Assembly: GCA_003427395.1 (NCBI GenBank) | Contig: BFEA01000104.1 | Span: forward strand, 1,031,941-1,061,960 | Source: Chara braunii | Lineage: Eukaryota; Streptophyta; Charophyceae; Charales; Characeae | DNA length: 30,020 nucleotides | Direction of reading: 5' to 3' | In this document: positions 1-8,576 of the stretch, in pieces | Layout of the letters: every line of letters begins with the position of its first letter | Numbering within the stretch: position 1 is the first letter of the stretch | Position numbers and translations under genes: made by a program | The notes under the pieces: generated by a model | What the model was told of the DNA's origin: nothing | Database searches by the model: none | What the model saw: the letters and a program-made list of their open reading frames with translations, nothing else

Positions 1-32
1 TTTTTCCTTTTCTTTTCTTTTCTTTTCTTTTT
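1..32. repeat. T-rich TTTTC-type tract
   Basis: This pyrimidine tract of TTTTC units stands at the outer edge of the left arm of the 5.7-kb inverted repeat. In the mirrored position at the other end (5719-5768) there is a run of 50 A. Read outward, both arms therefore end in an A-rich tail, as a retroposed copy would. The window starts here, so the true outer boundary is not visible. Confidence 0.75.
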
Positions 33-141
33 AGCTCCAGTCTATTCGTGGGGAGCAGCACGTGCTGGGAACCGGGCCCAGCGTCCCATATGAACATACA
101 TCAGTTTGTAACACCGGGGCCATTACCCGGCTTCGGCTGAG
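33..141 (-). mobile_element. SINE-like repeat family A, copy 1
   Basis: The block CAGCACGTGCTGG followed by GAACCGGGCCCAGCGTCC recurs inverted at 5606-5705 and in shorter form near 12287, 12424 and 12548. The core forms a small hairpin (GCTGGR...YCCAGC). Strand is set by the poly(A) tail of the 5606-5768 copy; the corresponding tail here is the T-rich tract 1-32. I see no convincing tRNA promoter boxes and no target-site duplication, so SINE-like means a short dispersed repeat with an A tail. Confidence 0.5.
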
Positions 142-435
142 AAAAACCTGAGACTAGAGTGCTTCAAGCACTTACGAAATCAGAAACCTTCGAAAATTGT
201 AATGCTGATGATACTAATGATACCAGTGATGATGACAAAAGCATATACTAGCTACTCATGCTAAGTCAGCCATACTGAACTCCTAATCCTGAACAACTCC
301 AAGCCCTCCCTTACAAGGATATTGCAACTCAGGAACAGGACAAACCTATCCCCCCACTGCCATAGCTGATCTCTTCTCACTACCCAGACTAACCCCACCC
401 CCTAAGTTGTCAAGGTAGCCCCCCCTGGTTCACCA

Positions 436-1065
436 TTGGCTTGCTTTCCTCCCTCAGCAAACCCCAGATCTCTCTACAAGGCCTCCCACCCCTGCCAATT
501 GCAGGTTACAGGGCTATGCCCCAGCNCCGGCCAGCGTTGTTCTGGCATCGGCAATCCAGGAGCACAGAACAAAGCAACTTCAGCAGTTATCAGTCTAGGT
601 TCGACAATCCCTGAATTCCTACACCCTAAATAAAGAAGAAGACCAGGTGCTGCCAAGATTGGAAAGCAGCCGATGGCTGGTTTTGAAGTATTTAACTGTC
701 TCAAAATTATCAGTTCTTTTTTGGCACATTGAGTTTATTAGATCATGACGAGGATACGCTTCCAATGGTCACAGCTCAAACCAATCCATACCCACTGTAC
801 CCTGTCTCATGCTACCTCCACCGAGGAAGATCCCTCGGCCCCAACATAGAACAGATCCCCTCCCCTCCCTCCACCTCATCCGCGAAGGCAACCAATCCCC
901 TCCTAGAGGCTGCCTTTGCCCACCCCTTGTCCCTGTCTGCCCCCGCTGGGATTGAAGGCGACCAACTCTCCAACCCCGGCCCCAGACTCAGACAATCCCC
1001 AATCTGCCCTACTCCCAATAGGGCTACTGCCTCCCGCCATGCAGCACCCCTCTAGAATAAGGCTC
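436..1065. other. Best-conserved block of the left inverted-repeat arm, no gene called
   Basis: Both strands carry short open frames of 60-108 codons that resemble frames in the right arm. On the plus strand 729-1055 resembles the minus-strand frame at 4768-5079. On the minus strand 474-704 and 812-1018 resemble parts of the plus-strand frame at 4793-5248; a shared block reads VALFCA...LPMPE.RWP. Similarity on both strands is expected from plain nucleotide homology, and the left copy needs a frame change, so I do not call a protein. A single N lies at 526. Bases 1066-1430 carry nothing I recognise beyond weak continuation of the arm. Confidence 0.4.
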
Positions 1066-1433
1066 CCCTATAGCAGACTCCTGGGTTAATTTTTCGGGGA
1101 CAGCTAACTAGCAGTCTATACCCACAACTGGCCAGCCCTATATCTCCTTCCCCTAGCTTACCAAGGCCAGGTGGAGCCCAGGCTGACAGTCCTACCATCC
1201 TTCCCCTGGCTTGTCCCCTAACTTAGGCCAGACGGATCTCAGACCTGCTGTGGGTAACTACCCTGGAGTCTCCAAAACCCCCCTGCCTACCAAAGTTCCA
1301 GCCATAACCTCCGAAGTCCTATCCCACTAAAACGTCTGCAGAATTCAATGTTCAAAAATCCCAATTAGGAAAAAAAACTCATGAAAAAACGAAATAAAGA
1401 AAATTCACCTTACCCCAATCAGGGGGAAACGTT

Positions 1434-1595
1434 ATGTCTGAAATTACTACTACAAATAGTAGTAATCAAGAGGTAAGTAATCAAGAAGTAGGTAATCGGG
1501 AGGTAGGTAATCAAGATATAGGTAATCTAGATGTAGGTAATCAAGATATAGCTAATCAGGATGTAGATATTAATGACTATTGGATAATTGGGTAG
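1434..1595 (+). CDS. Small ORF with pentapeptide tandem repeats (53 aa), doubtful gene
   Basis: An ATG at 1434 opens a 53-codon frame ending at TAG 1593-1595. After the leader MSEITTTNS it reads seven consecutive five-residue units of the pattern (S/G/A)N(Q/R/L)(E/D)(V/I), then DINDYWIIG. The frame coincides exactly with a 15-bp DNA tandem repeat, so unit length is a multiple of three throughout. Changes between units are conservative (E/D, V/I). The matching position in the right arm lacks the array, so it expanded in the left arm only. Just past the stop, another frame continues into the segment shared between the arms. No family is recognised. This may be a translated minisatellite rather than a gene. 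Confidence 0.2.
   Translation: MSEITTTNSSNQEVSNQEVGNREVGNQDIGNLDVGNQDIANQDVDINDYWIIG
1461..1565 (+). repeat. 15-bp tandem repeat, seven units
   Basis: The units start at 1461, 1476, 1491, 1506, 1521, 1536 and 1551, each close to GGTAATCAAGATATA. Units four and six are identical. There are no indels between units. Confidence 0.95.
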
Positions 1596-1746
1596 CCAAA
1601 AACGGTACCCTGAGACTAAAAGGTGTTCAAATGATATTAATATTGATGATGGTAGTGATGATAGTGATGATGATGGAAATGTTATAAATGACTATTTGAG
1701 TGAAACAGTAGCCTAAAGATAGTGGTGGCGATCAACTTCGCCTACC

Positions 1747-2229
1747 TGATGATGATGATGATGATAATAATGGTGATGATGATGATGATGATGATGATGA
1801 TGACGACGACGACGCACAGCGCCCTGCGATCACAAGGATGATGGTGATGATGAATCACCTCCTGTTGATGACGTTGATGCTGCTGATGATGATGACGATG
1901 ACGAGCAGCCCCCTAAAGATGATGATGTCGACAAACCTTGATGATGATGATGACGAATATCAGTTGGATGACGAATAGCGCCCAGCGCTCTGATGATGAT
2001 GACTCCCAGCGTCCTGATGATGATGGCGAGCCATTATCGGGATGCTGATGTCGATGGTGGTGATGAACCACACCCTGATGATGATGATGATGATAACGGC
2101 TACGCACAGCGCCCTGCGATCACCAAAGGATGATAGTGATGATGAATCACCCCCTTGATGATGATGATGACGAAACTCGTGATGATGATGGTGATGATGA
2201 TGATGTTGTTTTGAAGATGATGATGATCG

Positions 2230-2268
<39 letters not shown>

Positions 2269-2540
2269 CGACGACGACGCACAGCACCCTGCGGTCAGAA
2301 AAGGATGAAGGTGATGATGAATCACCTCCTGTTGATGACGTTGTTGCCGCTGCTGCTGATGATGATGACGAGCAGCCCCCTAATGATGCTGATGCCGACA
2401 AACCTTGACGATGAGGATGACGAACGTCAGCTTGATGACGAACAACGCCAGCGCTCTGATGATGATGACGCCCAGCGCCCTGATGATGGTGGCGAAAATT
2501 TTCGGAATAATGATGTCGATGGTGATGATGAACCGCACCC

Positions 2541-2571
<31 letters not shown>

Positions 2572-2735
2572 AACGGCGACGCACAGCGCCCTGCGATCAC
2601 CAAAGGATGATAGTGATGATGGATCACCCCCTTGATGATGATGAGACGAAACTCGGCTTGATGACGAACAGCGCCCAGCGGCCTGATGATGATGACGCGG
2701 CCGATCCCTGATGCTGATGAGCGAGGACACTGGTG
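1747..2735 (+). repeat. GAT-rich minisatellite with ~470-bp higher-order units
   Basis: Runs of GAT alternate with recurring non-GAT blocks. GCACAGCGCCCTGCGATCAC-like blocks start near 1816, 2104, 2279 and 2581. GCGCCCAGCGCTCTGATG-like blocks lie near 1977, 2446 and 2670. Spacings of 463, 477 and 469 bases define two large units. One frame gives Asp-rich peptides with DDAQRP, DDEQRP and DDEPHP motifs; the opposite strand gives His, Ser and Ile runs. Frame shifts and stops break every frame, so no intact protein is encoded. The right arm carries shorter ATC-rich counterparts at about 3780-4550. Confidence 0.85.
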
Positions 2736-2739
2736 ATGA

Positions 2740-3012
2740 TGGGTAGTTACTTCACTCGCACTTCGGGTCACCCAAGACTCACTCCGCTGAACTCCACAGG
2801 CATCACCAAAGGCGACACCTCACAGCCTCTATGCCACGACAAAAACGCAGCAGCAATGGAGTATGAACACGGAACTCCCATAAAGCCCCCGGGAGTCAGT
2901 CTAATCTCCCTATCAACCTGTGATAAGGTATAGACCAGCACCTCTGCTCCCCGCGCGTGCGCAAAACGCCTAATAAGTAGCTGCTGTAAGCTCAACACCC
3001 CGTCCAACACCT
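2740..3012. other. Spacer between the inverted arms, nothing recognised
   Basis: Mixed-composition sequence without repeats, RNA genes or a convincing coding frame that I can see. It separates the GAT minisatellite from the 134-bp tandem duplication. Confidence 0.4.
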
Positions 3013-3282
3013 CCTCCTCACCCCACCAACTCCTCCATCACGCCATCACCATGCAGCAGGTCGTCCGTATGAAGGCGTCGGAGCGAACGCGGTGCGAGCC
3101 AGACACCCACCCGCTTCGCCGCCTCACTCCGCCGCCGCGGTCGGTGCCTCCTGACCCCACCAACTCCTCCATCACGCCATCGCCATGCAGCAGGTCGTCC
3201 GTATGAAGGCGTCGGAGCGAACGTGGTGCGAGCCAGACACCCACCCGCTTCGCCGCCTCACTCCGCCGCCGCGGTCGGTGCC
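3013..3282 (+). repeat. 134-bp tandem duplication
   Basis: Two nearly identical units, about 3013-3148 and 3147-3282, each run from CCCCACCAACTCCTCCATCA to CGCCGCCGCGGTCGGTGCC. The offset is 134 bases. Visible differences are single substitutions, such as CATCACCATG versus CATCGCCATG and GAACGCGG versus GAACGTGG. The duplication looks recent. The minus-strand frame through it gives repetitive Arg-rich peptide and is not a credible gene. Confidence 0.95.
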
Positions 3283-3347
3283 GGGGCGCAACGCTCCCGG
3301 TAGCGCTGCGCCCCCGATCCTTAGTCCTTGAGACCAATGCAAAGTTG

Positions 3348-3384
<37 letters not shown>

Positions 3385-3470
3385 AAACTAGGCGGGAGTC
3401 ACAAAGAGGACACCGTCCTCCTAGAGCTTGGCATAGGCCGGGCGCAGCGCTACCGGAAGTGCTGCGCCCC
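3283..3470. repeat. Pair of GC-rich hairpins in inverted orientation flanking poly(A)
   Basis: The sequence 3283-3314 is an imperfect palindrome with GGGGCGCA and TGCGCCCC ends. Bases 3440-3470 form a second one, GGGCGCAGCGCTACCGG and onward, which matches the reverse complement of the first. Between them is a 28-A run (3354-3381) preceded by GCAAAGTTGATTTGT. This looks like the tail of a retroposed sequence. The phrase CGGGAGTCACAAA follows this poly(A) and also the poly(A) at 5719-5768. Confidence 0.7.
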
Positions 3471-3755
3471 GCCCGACACTACGTACTCATGGAGACGGCG
3501 CGCGACGGCGATGGTGGCCTTTCTTTTTGAAGCCCTGGCAATTAGCGCACGCGCAGGAGACCGCAGGCGCTTGACCGCACCATGTCACAAGCTGATGTGG
3601 CAGATGGTCTGACTCCCGGTGGCGTTCAGTTTCTGGGGAGTTCCACGTTTCACTCCATTGCCGCTGCGTTGCCGCACGTGGCATTTGGCCTGAGAGGCGT
3701 TGTCTATGTCGATGTTTGTGGAGCAAAGTGGAGTGAGCCCTAGGTACCCTGAAGT
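3471..3755. other. No gene recognised
   Basis: Unremarkable sequence between the GC-rich hairpins and the right inverted arm. Open frames here are short and have no recognisable domain. Confidence 0.35.
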
Positions 3756-4224
3756 GTGAGTGATTTCAGTAACGGCCTGCCATTGCGGTACTGCTCGCCA
3801 TCATCCTTGCCATCACCATCACTACCAGGTCGCAATTCGACATCACCCCACTGCCTCCTATCAGGGGTACTGTGCAACCTTAGGGTGTTATCTGTCTTCA
3901 GGGGCACTGCTTGGACGTGTCATCGAGTACAATCAAGGTACAGTTACCGCCATCAAAACGAGGTTATCAGGGGCGCTGTTCGTTATCAAGCTGATGCTCG
4001 TCATCATCATCATCAAGGTTTGCTAGCGTCATCATGACGTTAGTCATCATCATTAGGATATCATATGTTATCATCACTTGAGGAAAGGGTGTGATTTATC
4101 GTTTTTCATCACCATTAGGTCACTATCAAAGCACAGGTCATTATTTTCAGGAGGTTGTAGTTGTGCTTGTCATCCAAGTATTTGTAATTGCTCGTCATTC
4201 TAATCATCAGTACATCTCTGTGTG

Positions 4225-4668
4225 GACTTTGTCATTACCAGCGTCATCATCGCAGTGTTGCTCGTCATTATCACCATTTGTAGCATCACCATCATCATCA
4301 CTATCATTCTCATCACCATCATCCTCATAAAAAAATTCCCATAACTGCAATCCTCATTAGTGGGATGTCGCTGATAACATCTGCAGGCGAACCTCCTCGC
4401 CAATAGCATCCTTAAAATCTTCAGTCTTAGGGTACTGTTCTCAGTCACCCATCCAATCACAAGTCATCAATACCATCATCGTCATTACCACCCTCTGTGG
4501 CAGTATCATCGATATCATCATCATCATCATTACTATCATCCTTATAAAAATCATCATTAATCCAATCTCTCACTAGGGGGTCATTACTGATATCATCTGC
4601 AGGTGAGTTCACTTGCCAATACTCTCCTGATAACCGTTTCAATTGTCTTAGGGTACTGTTCTCGTCAG
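4225..4668 (-). repeat. ~220-bp tandem repeat with ENSTLRLK-like coding signature
   Basis: On the minus strand two units begin with GAGAACAGTACCCTAAGAC, offset by about 221 bases. Each then has a CCTGCAGATGATATCAG-like block, offset by 217, and finishes in GAT-rich sequence. Translations give ENSTLRQLK followed by DDISNDPLVRDW and an Asp-rich tail, and WVTENSTLRLK in the second unit. The minus-strand frame 4457-4717 (86 codons) covers the first unit and the frame 4200-4460 the second. The repeated signature suggests descent from a repetitive acidic coding sequence of unknown function, now broken. Confidence 0.55.
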
Positions 4669-5503
4669 CAATTAGTATTTTCTTGTGCTTCAGTCGGGAT
4701 AGGGCTTTTGTGGTCACGGTTCGGATTTTTGGGGGAAGGGTGGGGGTTGGTATTGGGGAGCCTTACTTTACAGGGGCGCTGCAAGGTGGGAGGTGGCTGC
4801 CCTGTCGGGGGTGGGGCAGATTTGTGGTTTGTCCTTGTCTGGGGCCGGGGCGGGAGAGTTGGTCGCCTTTAACCCGGCGGGGGCAGATAGGGACAAGGGG
4901 AGGGCGAAGGTATCCTCTAGGAGGGAATTGGATGCCTTAAGTTTGCGGATGGGGGGGAAGGAGGGGGTCTGTTCCAAGTTGGAGCCGAGGTGGTTTCCTC
5001 GACAGTGGCAGCATGGAACAGTGATTGCGGGCAGGGGGAAGTTTCTCTGCAAGGTGACTTTTGGAAGCTTCTTGGACAAATTACGGTATATTAGGCATTC
5101 CGGGGTTCTGAAAGCTCCGGTCTTCTTCTTTATTAGGATATTCTATTTCAGAGATGGTTGTACCTGGACTGACATCGGCAGCGTTGCTCTGTTCTGTGCC
5201 CTCAGTTTGCCGATGCCAGAACGACGCTGGCCGAAACTGGGGTGTTAACCTATAACCTGCAACCGCAGGAGTGTGAGGCCTTGTAGAGAGATCTGGGGTT
5301 TGCCAAGGGAGGAAGGTAAGCCAGTGGCGAATTGTGGGGGACCGCCTTGACACCCTATGGGGTCGGGGATAGTCTTGGTGGTGAGAAGATGCCAGCTATG
5401 GATGATGTTGGTCTGGTCAGTACTGTCTTTGAGTAGTAATGTCCCGGTATAGGGAGGGCTAGGAGTTGCTCGATGATTAGGAAACTGGAATGGCTGATAT
5501 AGC

Positions 5504-5610
5504 ATAGTATTCAATTTTTTTAGTTCTTCATCAAAAAACGATTCTTAGACGAAGCCCATAGTATTCAATTTTTTAGTTTTTCATCAAAAAAAGATTCTTA
5601 GCCGAAGCCG
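5504..5610 (+). repeat. ~54-bp direct tandem duplication
   Basis: Units start at 5504 and 5558, both beginning ATAGTATTCAATTTTTT and ending with a GATTCTTAG(A/C)CGAAGCC block. They differ by a few substitutions and a one-base T-run change. The second unit runs directly into repeat family A. Confidence 0.9.
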
Positions 5611-5713
5611 GGTAATGGCCCCGACACCTCATACGGTGTGTAATAATTCATGTCGGACGCTGGACCCGGTTTCCAGCACGTGCTGCTAAAAAAGAATAGA
5701 TTGGAGCAAATTG

Positions 5714-5768
<55 letters not shown>
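5606..5768 (+). mobile_element. SINE-like repeat family A, copy 2, with 50-A tail
   Basis: Reverse-complement match to 33-141. The order is CCGAAGCCGGGTAATGGCCC, a variable stretch, GACGCTGGACCCGGTTTCC, AGCACGTGCTG, then ATAGATTGGAGC and a run of 50 A (5719-5768). The 3' poly(A) supports retroposition. No target-site duplication is evident around it. Bases 5769-5917 after it contain nothing I can name. Confidence 0.55.
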
Positions 5769-5770
<2 letters not shown>

Positions 5771-5919
5771 CGGGAGTCACAAAAATGAGTTAAAATTTCA
5801 CAATGGGCCAAGAGTATGCAGGGGGACCTGACATCGTGGCGATATCATGTGTCTTTGTTGTGGTTACTTTAGGCATTCGCCGGTTTCTCCGTAGTACACT
5901 GTTAGGTTAGAATTGTCTA

Positions 5920-6029
5920 CCTTCTTCCCCCGAATACAACGTACGGTCATTATAGATGTATCTAGACTGAAAGGTGCCTCTAATACAGCTATAATGACCG
6001 TACGTTGTATTCGGGGGATTCAAAGAAGG
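5920..6029. mobile_element. TA-flanked MITE, copy A
   Basis: A perfect 29-bp inverted repeat (5927-5955 and 5989-6017) starts CCCCCGAATACAACG and ends CATTATAG around a 33-bp loop. Imperfect outer ends CCTTCTT and AAGAAGG extend it to 5920-6029. TA dinucleotides flank it at 5918-5919 and 6030-6031. A second copy in opposite internal orientation lies at 11334-11498, also between TA dinucleotides. TA targets and a short foldback point to a Tc1/mariner/pogo-type MITE; this class assignment is inferred. The right outer 12 bases could instead belong to the adjoining LINE. Confidence 0.8.
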
Positions 6030-7700
6030 TAGAACAGGAACAGCCGGCAACCAGGGAGGAGGTGTTGAGACAAAACATATTCGACAACCTGCAGATAGTG
6101 GCCGCACAGGGCAGACCATTTGCAGCGTCAACAGCCACCGGCAATTTTGGGCGGAGATGGGTCAACGTGGAGCGAGGTGTGGTCAAACTGGCAGATCTCT
6201 GGTGCAATGAAGAAGGGGATTGGAAAACAGAGCAGCAACTCAGAACGAAGCTGGGTAGTCTGCAGCTTGTCCAAGCCAGGAGCCAACAAATCCAAGTAGC
6301 AGTCCCCCCTGAATGGAAGCAGTTGCTGCAAGCACCCAAGCTGACAATAGGGAAGTGGTATTGCAGTGATCAACTTTTGGGTCCGACAACAGTTTACTAT
6401 GTAACACTGCAACTGGACGACGACACGTGGCAGGCACAAGCTTGGACACCTCAGCAAGACCCCAAGGGCGTCAACGAGCTGCAGCTGCAGGGGGAGGGCG
6501 CCCTGGATCTTAGACAAGACCTGCAACAGATACGGGTGCATCGATACACGAAGCAAGGAGTCATTCGCTGTGACCTCCTCCTCAATGGCTTCCCCCTCAG
6601 AAATCTGCGTCTTGATCCCTTGGCATGGTCATGGAAAACACAGTCGGGCACCAGAATGTTTCTCCACCAGTACACATCAACGTCTGGTAGAAGACAACTT
6701 CTAAAGTCCAATGCCCTTCGAACGGTGGCTGCAACGGTGCTCAGCAGGCATACAGCAAGCAGTCAACCAGCGACCAGCCAAGGCCTGCGGAGGTTGTGGG
6801 ATCAGCTCCCGGACTCCCCCTCACAGAAGCTGGCGGGCGTGCTCTGGCTGCTGTCTCACTCAGCCATTCCATGCGCAGAATGGCTGTACGAAAGGGGCAT
6901 GGAGTTGGAAACGAAATGTAGAAGATGTGGAAGAATCCACGAGGAGACACTGGTCCATCTGTTCTGTTCTCACTAGCGGTTAATGGAAGACCAAAAAATT
7001 CAGGGTTTTTCGCCGCGTCACTACAAGCAATGTTGTCGAAACTTTTGCGAACAAACTATGCAGGGTCATAAGCTTTTTTCGAGTCTCCTGTTTTTGCTAT
7101 GTTTTTTGTTACTGCTTCAAATACGGCGAAACTGAATACAGATATACCGTAAAGCACATATATGACAGGCAAAAAGAAAAACTGAGAAAAGAGTAAAAAT
7201 TCAGGGAAATGTGACAGTTTCGGTGAAAAATTTGTCAAAATTCGCCAAATTTTGGGCCTTCCATTAACCGCCTCTTCAGGGAATGCCCAGCTTCCAAGCG
7301 GGTCTGGCAATGGTGGGAGAGGCACTGGCACCATTTCGTGGGCACGCTCCTAATCTGGGACGAGGCGTGGGTAATGTACGGTACCATACCAATGGCATGG
7401 TTCAAGCGTACGGGCAGGGGATACGTGGCGCAGGTTATTTGATCCGTCATCATCTGGGTTCTCTGGGAAGACAGGAACAATATCATCTTTAAGGAACAGT
7501 GGTCCAGTGACTCAACGCTTATCAAAAGGATAAAGTCCTGGATCCACATTCTGATCAGGGTGGACTGGGTCCGGAAGGCAGCCAGAGGTCGCACATTCAG
7601 AGGAAGACAGTGGTTCCTGGTTACATGGGCTCGGGACAACCAATTAGCGGCAATCACACATGGTGGCAAGTTGGTCATCACCCCCTGGCTGTACGCCTAG
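6030..7700 (+). pseudogene. LINE copy 1: 3' part of ORF2 with RT zinc-binding domain, truncated and split
   Basis: This is the C-terminal third of a LINE ORF2, downstream of the reverse transcriptase. A 323-codon frame to 6976 matches the post-RT region of copy 2 (for example GRRWVNVERGVVKLADLW against GRAWVEKGVIHVKDLW). It ends in the zf-RVT module CRRCGRIHEETLVHLF. A 296-bp MITE interrupts it at 6976-7271. Coding then resumes at 7272 with LFRECP and RVWQWW, and ends at TAG 7698-7700 after TPWLYA. The resumed part has one in-frame TGA at 7440-7442 and contains the ILIRVDW-like motif also seen in copies 2 and 3. Endonuclease and RT are missing: the copy begins at the border of the TA-flanked MITE. 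Confidence 0.85.
6976..7271. mobile_element. 296-bp MITE inserted in LINE zinc-binding domain
   Basis: Terminal inverted repeats of about 24 bp begin GCGGTTAATGGAAG at 6976 and end CTTCCATTAACCGC at 7271, with matching AAAATT further in. The AT-rich interior has no coding frame of note. It separates VHLF from LFREC in the LINE zf-RVT sequence. The target-site duplication is blurred: flanks CTCACTA and CTCTTCA agree at five of seven positions. Superfamily is not assigned. Confidence 0.8.
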
Positions 7701-8373
7701 GAATAGACTGGAACGCAGTTACTGACGAACCAGGGCACTCGGTTCCAGTGGGCAGGTACAGTAGCCTGCACAGGGGAATTGGAGGGTGGAGAGTGTTGGT
7801 ATGATCTGGGGGAACTAGCTTCCACTCGGTCGTATTAGACGGAGTACCGGGCCTCAGATAGACCCGCATTAAGAATAGACTGCTCCTGAAGATGTTAAAA
7901 TGTGTAGTTGAGTGTAGGAGTTGGTCAGAGTGGTCTTTCCTTTTCTCCCTTTCTTTCCCTCTATCCCCTCCTACTCTCTGGACTACTTGCTTGACCTACT
8001 AGGCATTGTTAGGTAGTACTGAGCCGTGAGATGGGGTTTGGCTCACCCTCAGATTGAAAGATAATGAGTAAAGATGTCACAAACATCAGTCAAGGTGAGA
8101 CACACGTGAGTGTCAAGTCACACATAGGGTGCAGCATAAGCACAATACAACACACAAGTGTAGTAATAGCCCATCACACCACACAGGAGAGAGACTTAGA
8201 ACCGAGCGCAGATAGGCATCGAAAAATAAGCATAAAGTACAGACGCGACTCAGGCGATGAGACCCTACACCGTGTTTCTGCCGGTCGCCTGTCCGGCTTC
8301 GTCAGGGGTCAACTGATACCTAGTAAAGATGGTTTCTTGCCTGTGACGGATCAGTGGTCCATCTGCAACTTTT
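7701..8373. other. 3' flank of LINE copy 1, nothing else recognised
   Basis: Probably the LINE 3' untranslated region at first; its end cannot be placed and no poly(A) marks it. Bases 8064-8375 hold a 103-codon plus-strand frame with no recognisable domain, which I treat as chance. Confidence 0.35.
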
Positions 8374-8487
8374 AAGCTAAACCGGCTGATGCTGCCGGGA
8401 TAACTCAGGGTAGAATTGTGAGGTCCCCGGCCTCTATTATCAGAGTTTGAAATTGATGTGCTACTTCCAAAAAAAAAAAAAAAAAAA
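8374..8487 (+). mobile_element. SINE-like repeat family B, copy 1
   Basis: The 61-bp core 8374-8434 (through CCGGCTGATGCTGCCGGGAT and GAATTGTGAGGTCCCCGGCC) matches 12166-12227 on the opposite strand with about four mismatches. Both copies then continue about 35 bases to a TGCTNYTTCC-like end and an A tract, here 19 A at 8469-8487. Shared core plus a 3' A tail in both copies supports a SINE-like retroposon. No tRNA promoter boxes were recognised. Confidence 0.65.
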
Positions 8488-8576
8488 GAACTGTCACCAC
8501 GCGGGTACCTGTAGTCTTTCTCTCTGAGTTCCCTGAATTTTCCTCTGTGGTGTTGATTTCTAGGGACTTGAACCCT

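Larger units (their letters stand above)
33..1735 (+). repeat. Left arm of large imperfect inverted repeat
   Basis: Read forward, this arm matches the reverse complement of about 4400-5710 in the same order. Shared blocks include ACCCGGCTTCGGCT near 127, AAACCCCAGATCTCTCTACA near 460, TTCTGGCATCGGCAA near 540, AATAAAGAAGAAGACC near 630, and a stretch translating to LSLSAPAG followed by QICPTP-like residues near 930-1010. At 1585-1615 a segment reading WVAKNGTLRLK corresponds to WVTENSTLRLK in the right arm. Identity looks moderate, with many indels. No intact gene is evident. Homology is visible at similar strength in both reading directions, so the sense strand is undecided. Confidence 0.75.
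3756..5710 (-). repeat. Right arm of large imperfect inverted repeat
   Basis: The reverse complement matches the left arm in order: ATC-rich sequence at 3780-4550 against the GAT minisatellite, the ENSTLRLK-like segments at 4400-4660, the conserved block 4765-5300, then the CAAGG-rich part 5300-5500 and repeat family A. GTTCGTTATCAAGCTGATG near 3980 mirrors blocks in the minisatellite near 1960 and 2430. A 151-codon plus-strand frame at 4793-5248 is the longest uninterrupted frame in either arm. Its left-arm counterpart is broken, so I do not call it as a gene. Confidence 0.75.

Noticed and set aside
1461-1565. CRISPR-like array
   Set aside because: Units are head to tail without spacers and only 15 bp; the eukaryotic context also argues against it.
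1913-2771. Overlapping frames with long Asp, His, Ser, Ile or Met runs
   Set aside because: They are the six-way translation of a GAT/ATC minisatellite; frames are mutually overlapping and none is continuous across the repeat units.
4793-5248. 151-codon frame in the right inverted arm as a gene
   Set aside because: The counterpart in the left arm is broken, and the opposite strand is equally conserved, so nucleotide homology suffices.
5598-5780. Frames starting with poly-Phe or poly-Lys near A/T runs (also near 3345, 8405, 8734, 8925 and 11015)
   Set aside because: The residues come from homopolymer tails; no domain follows.
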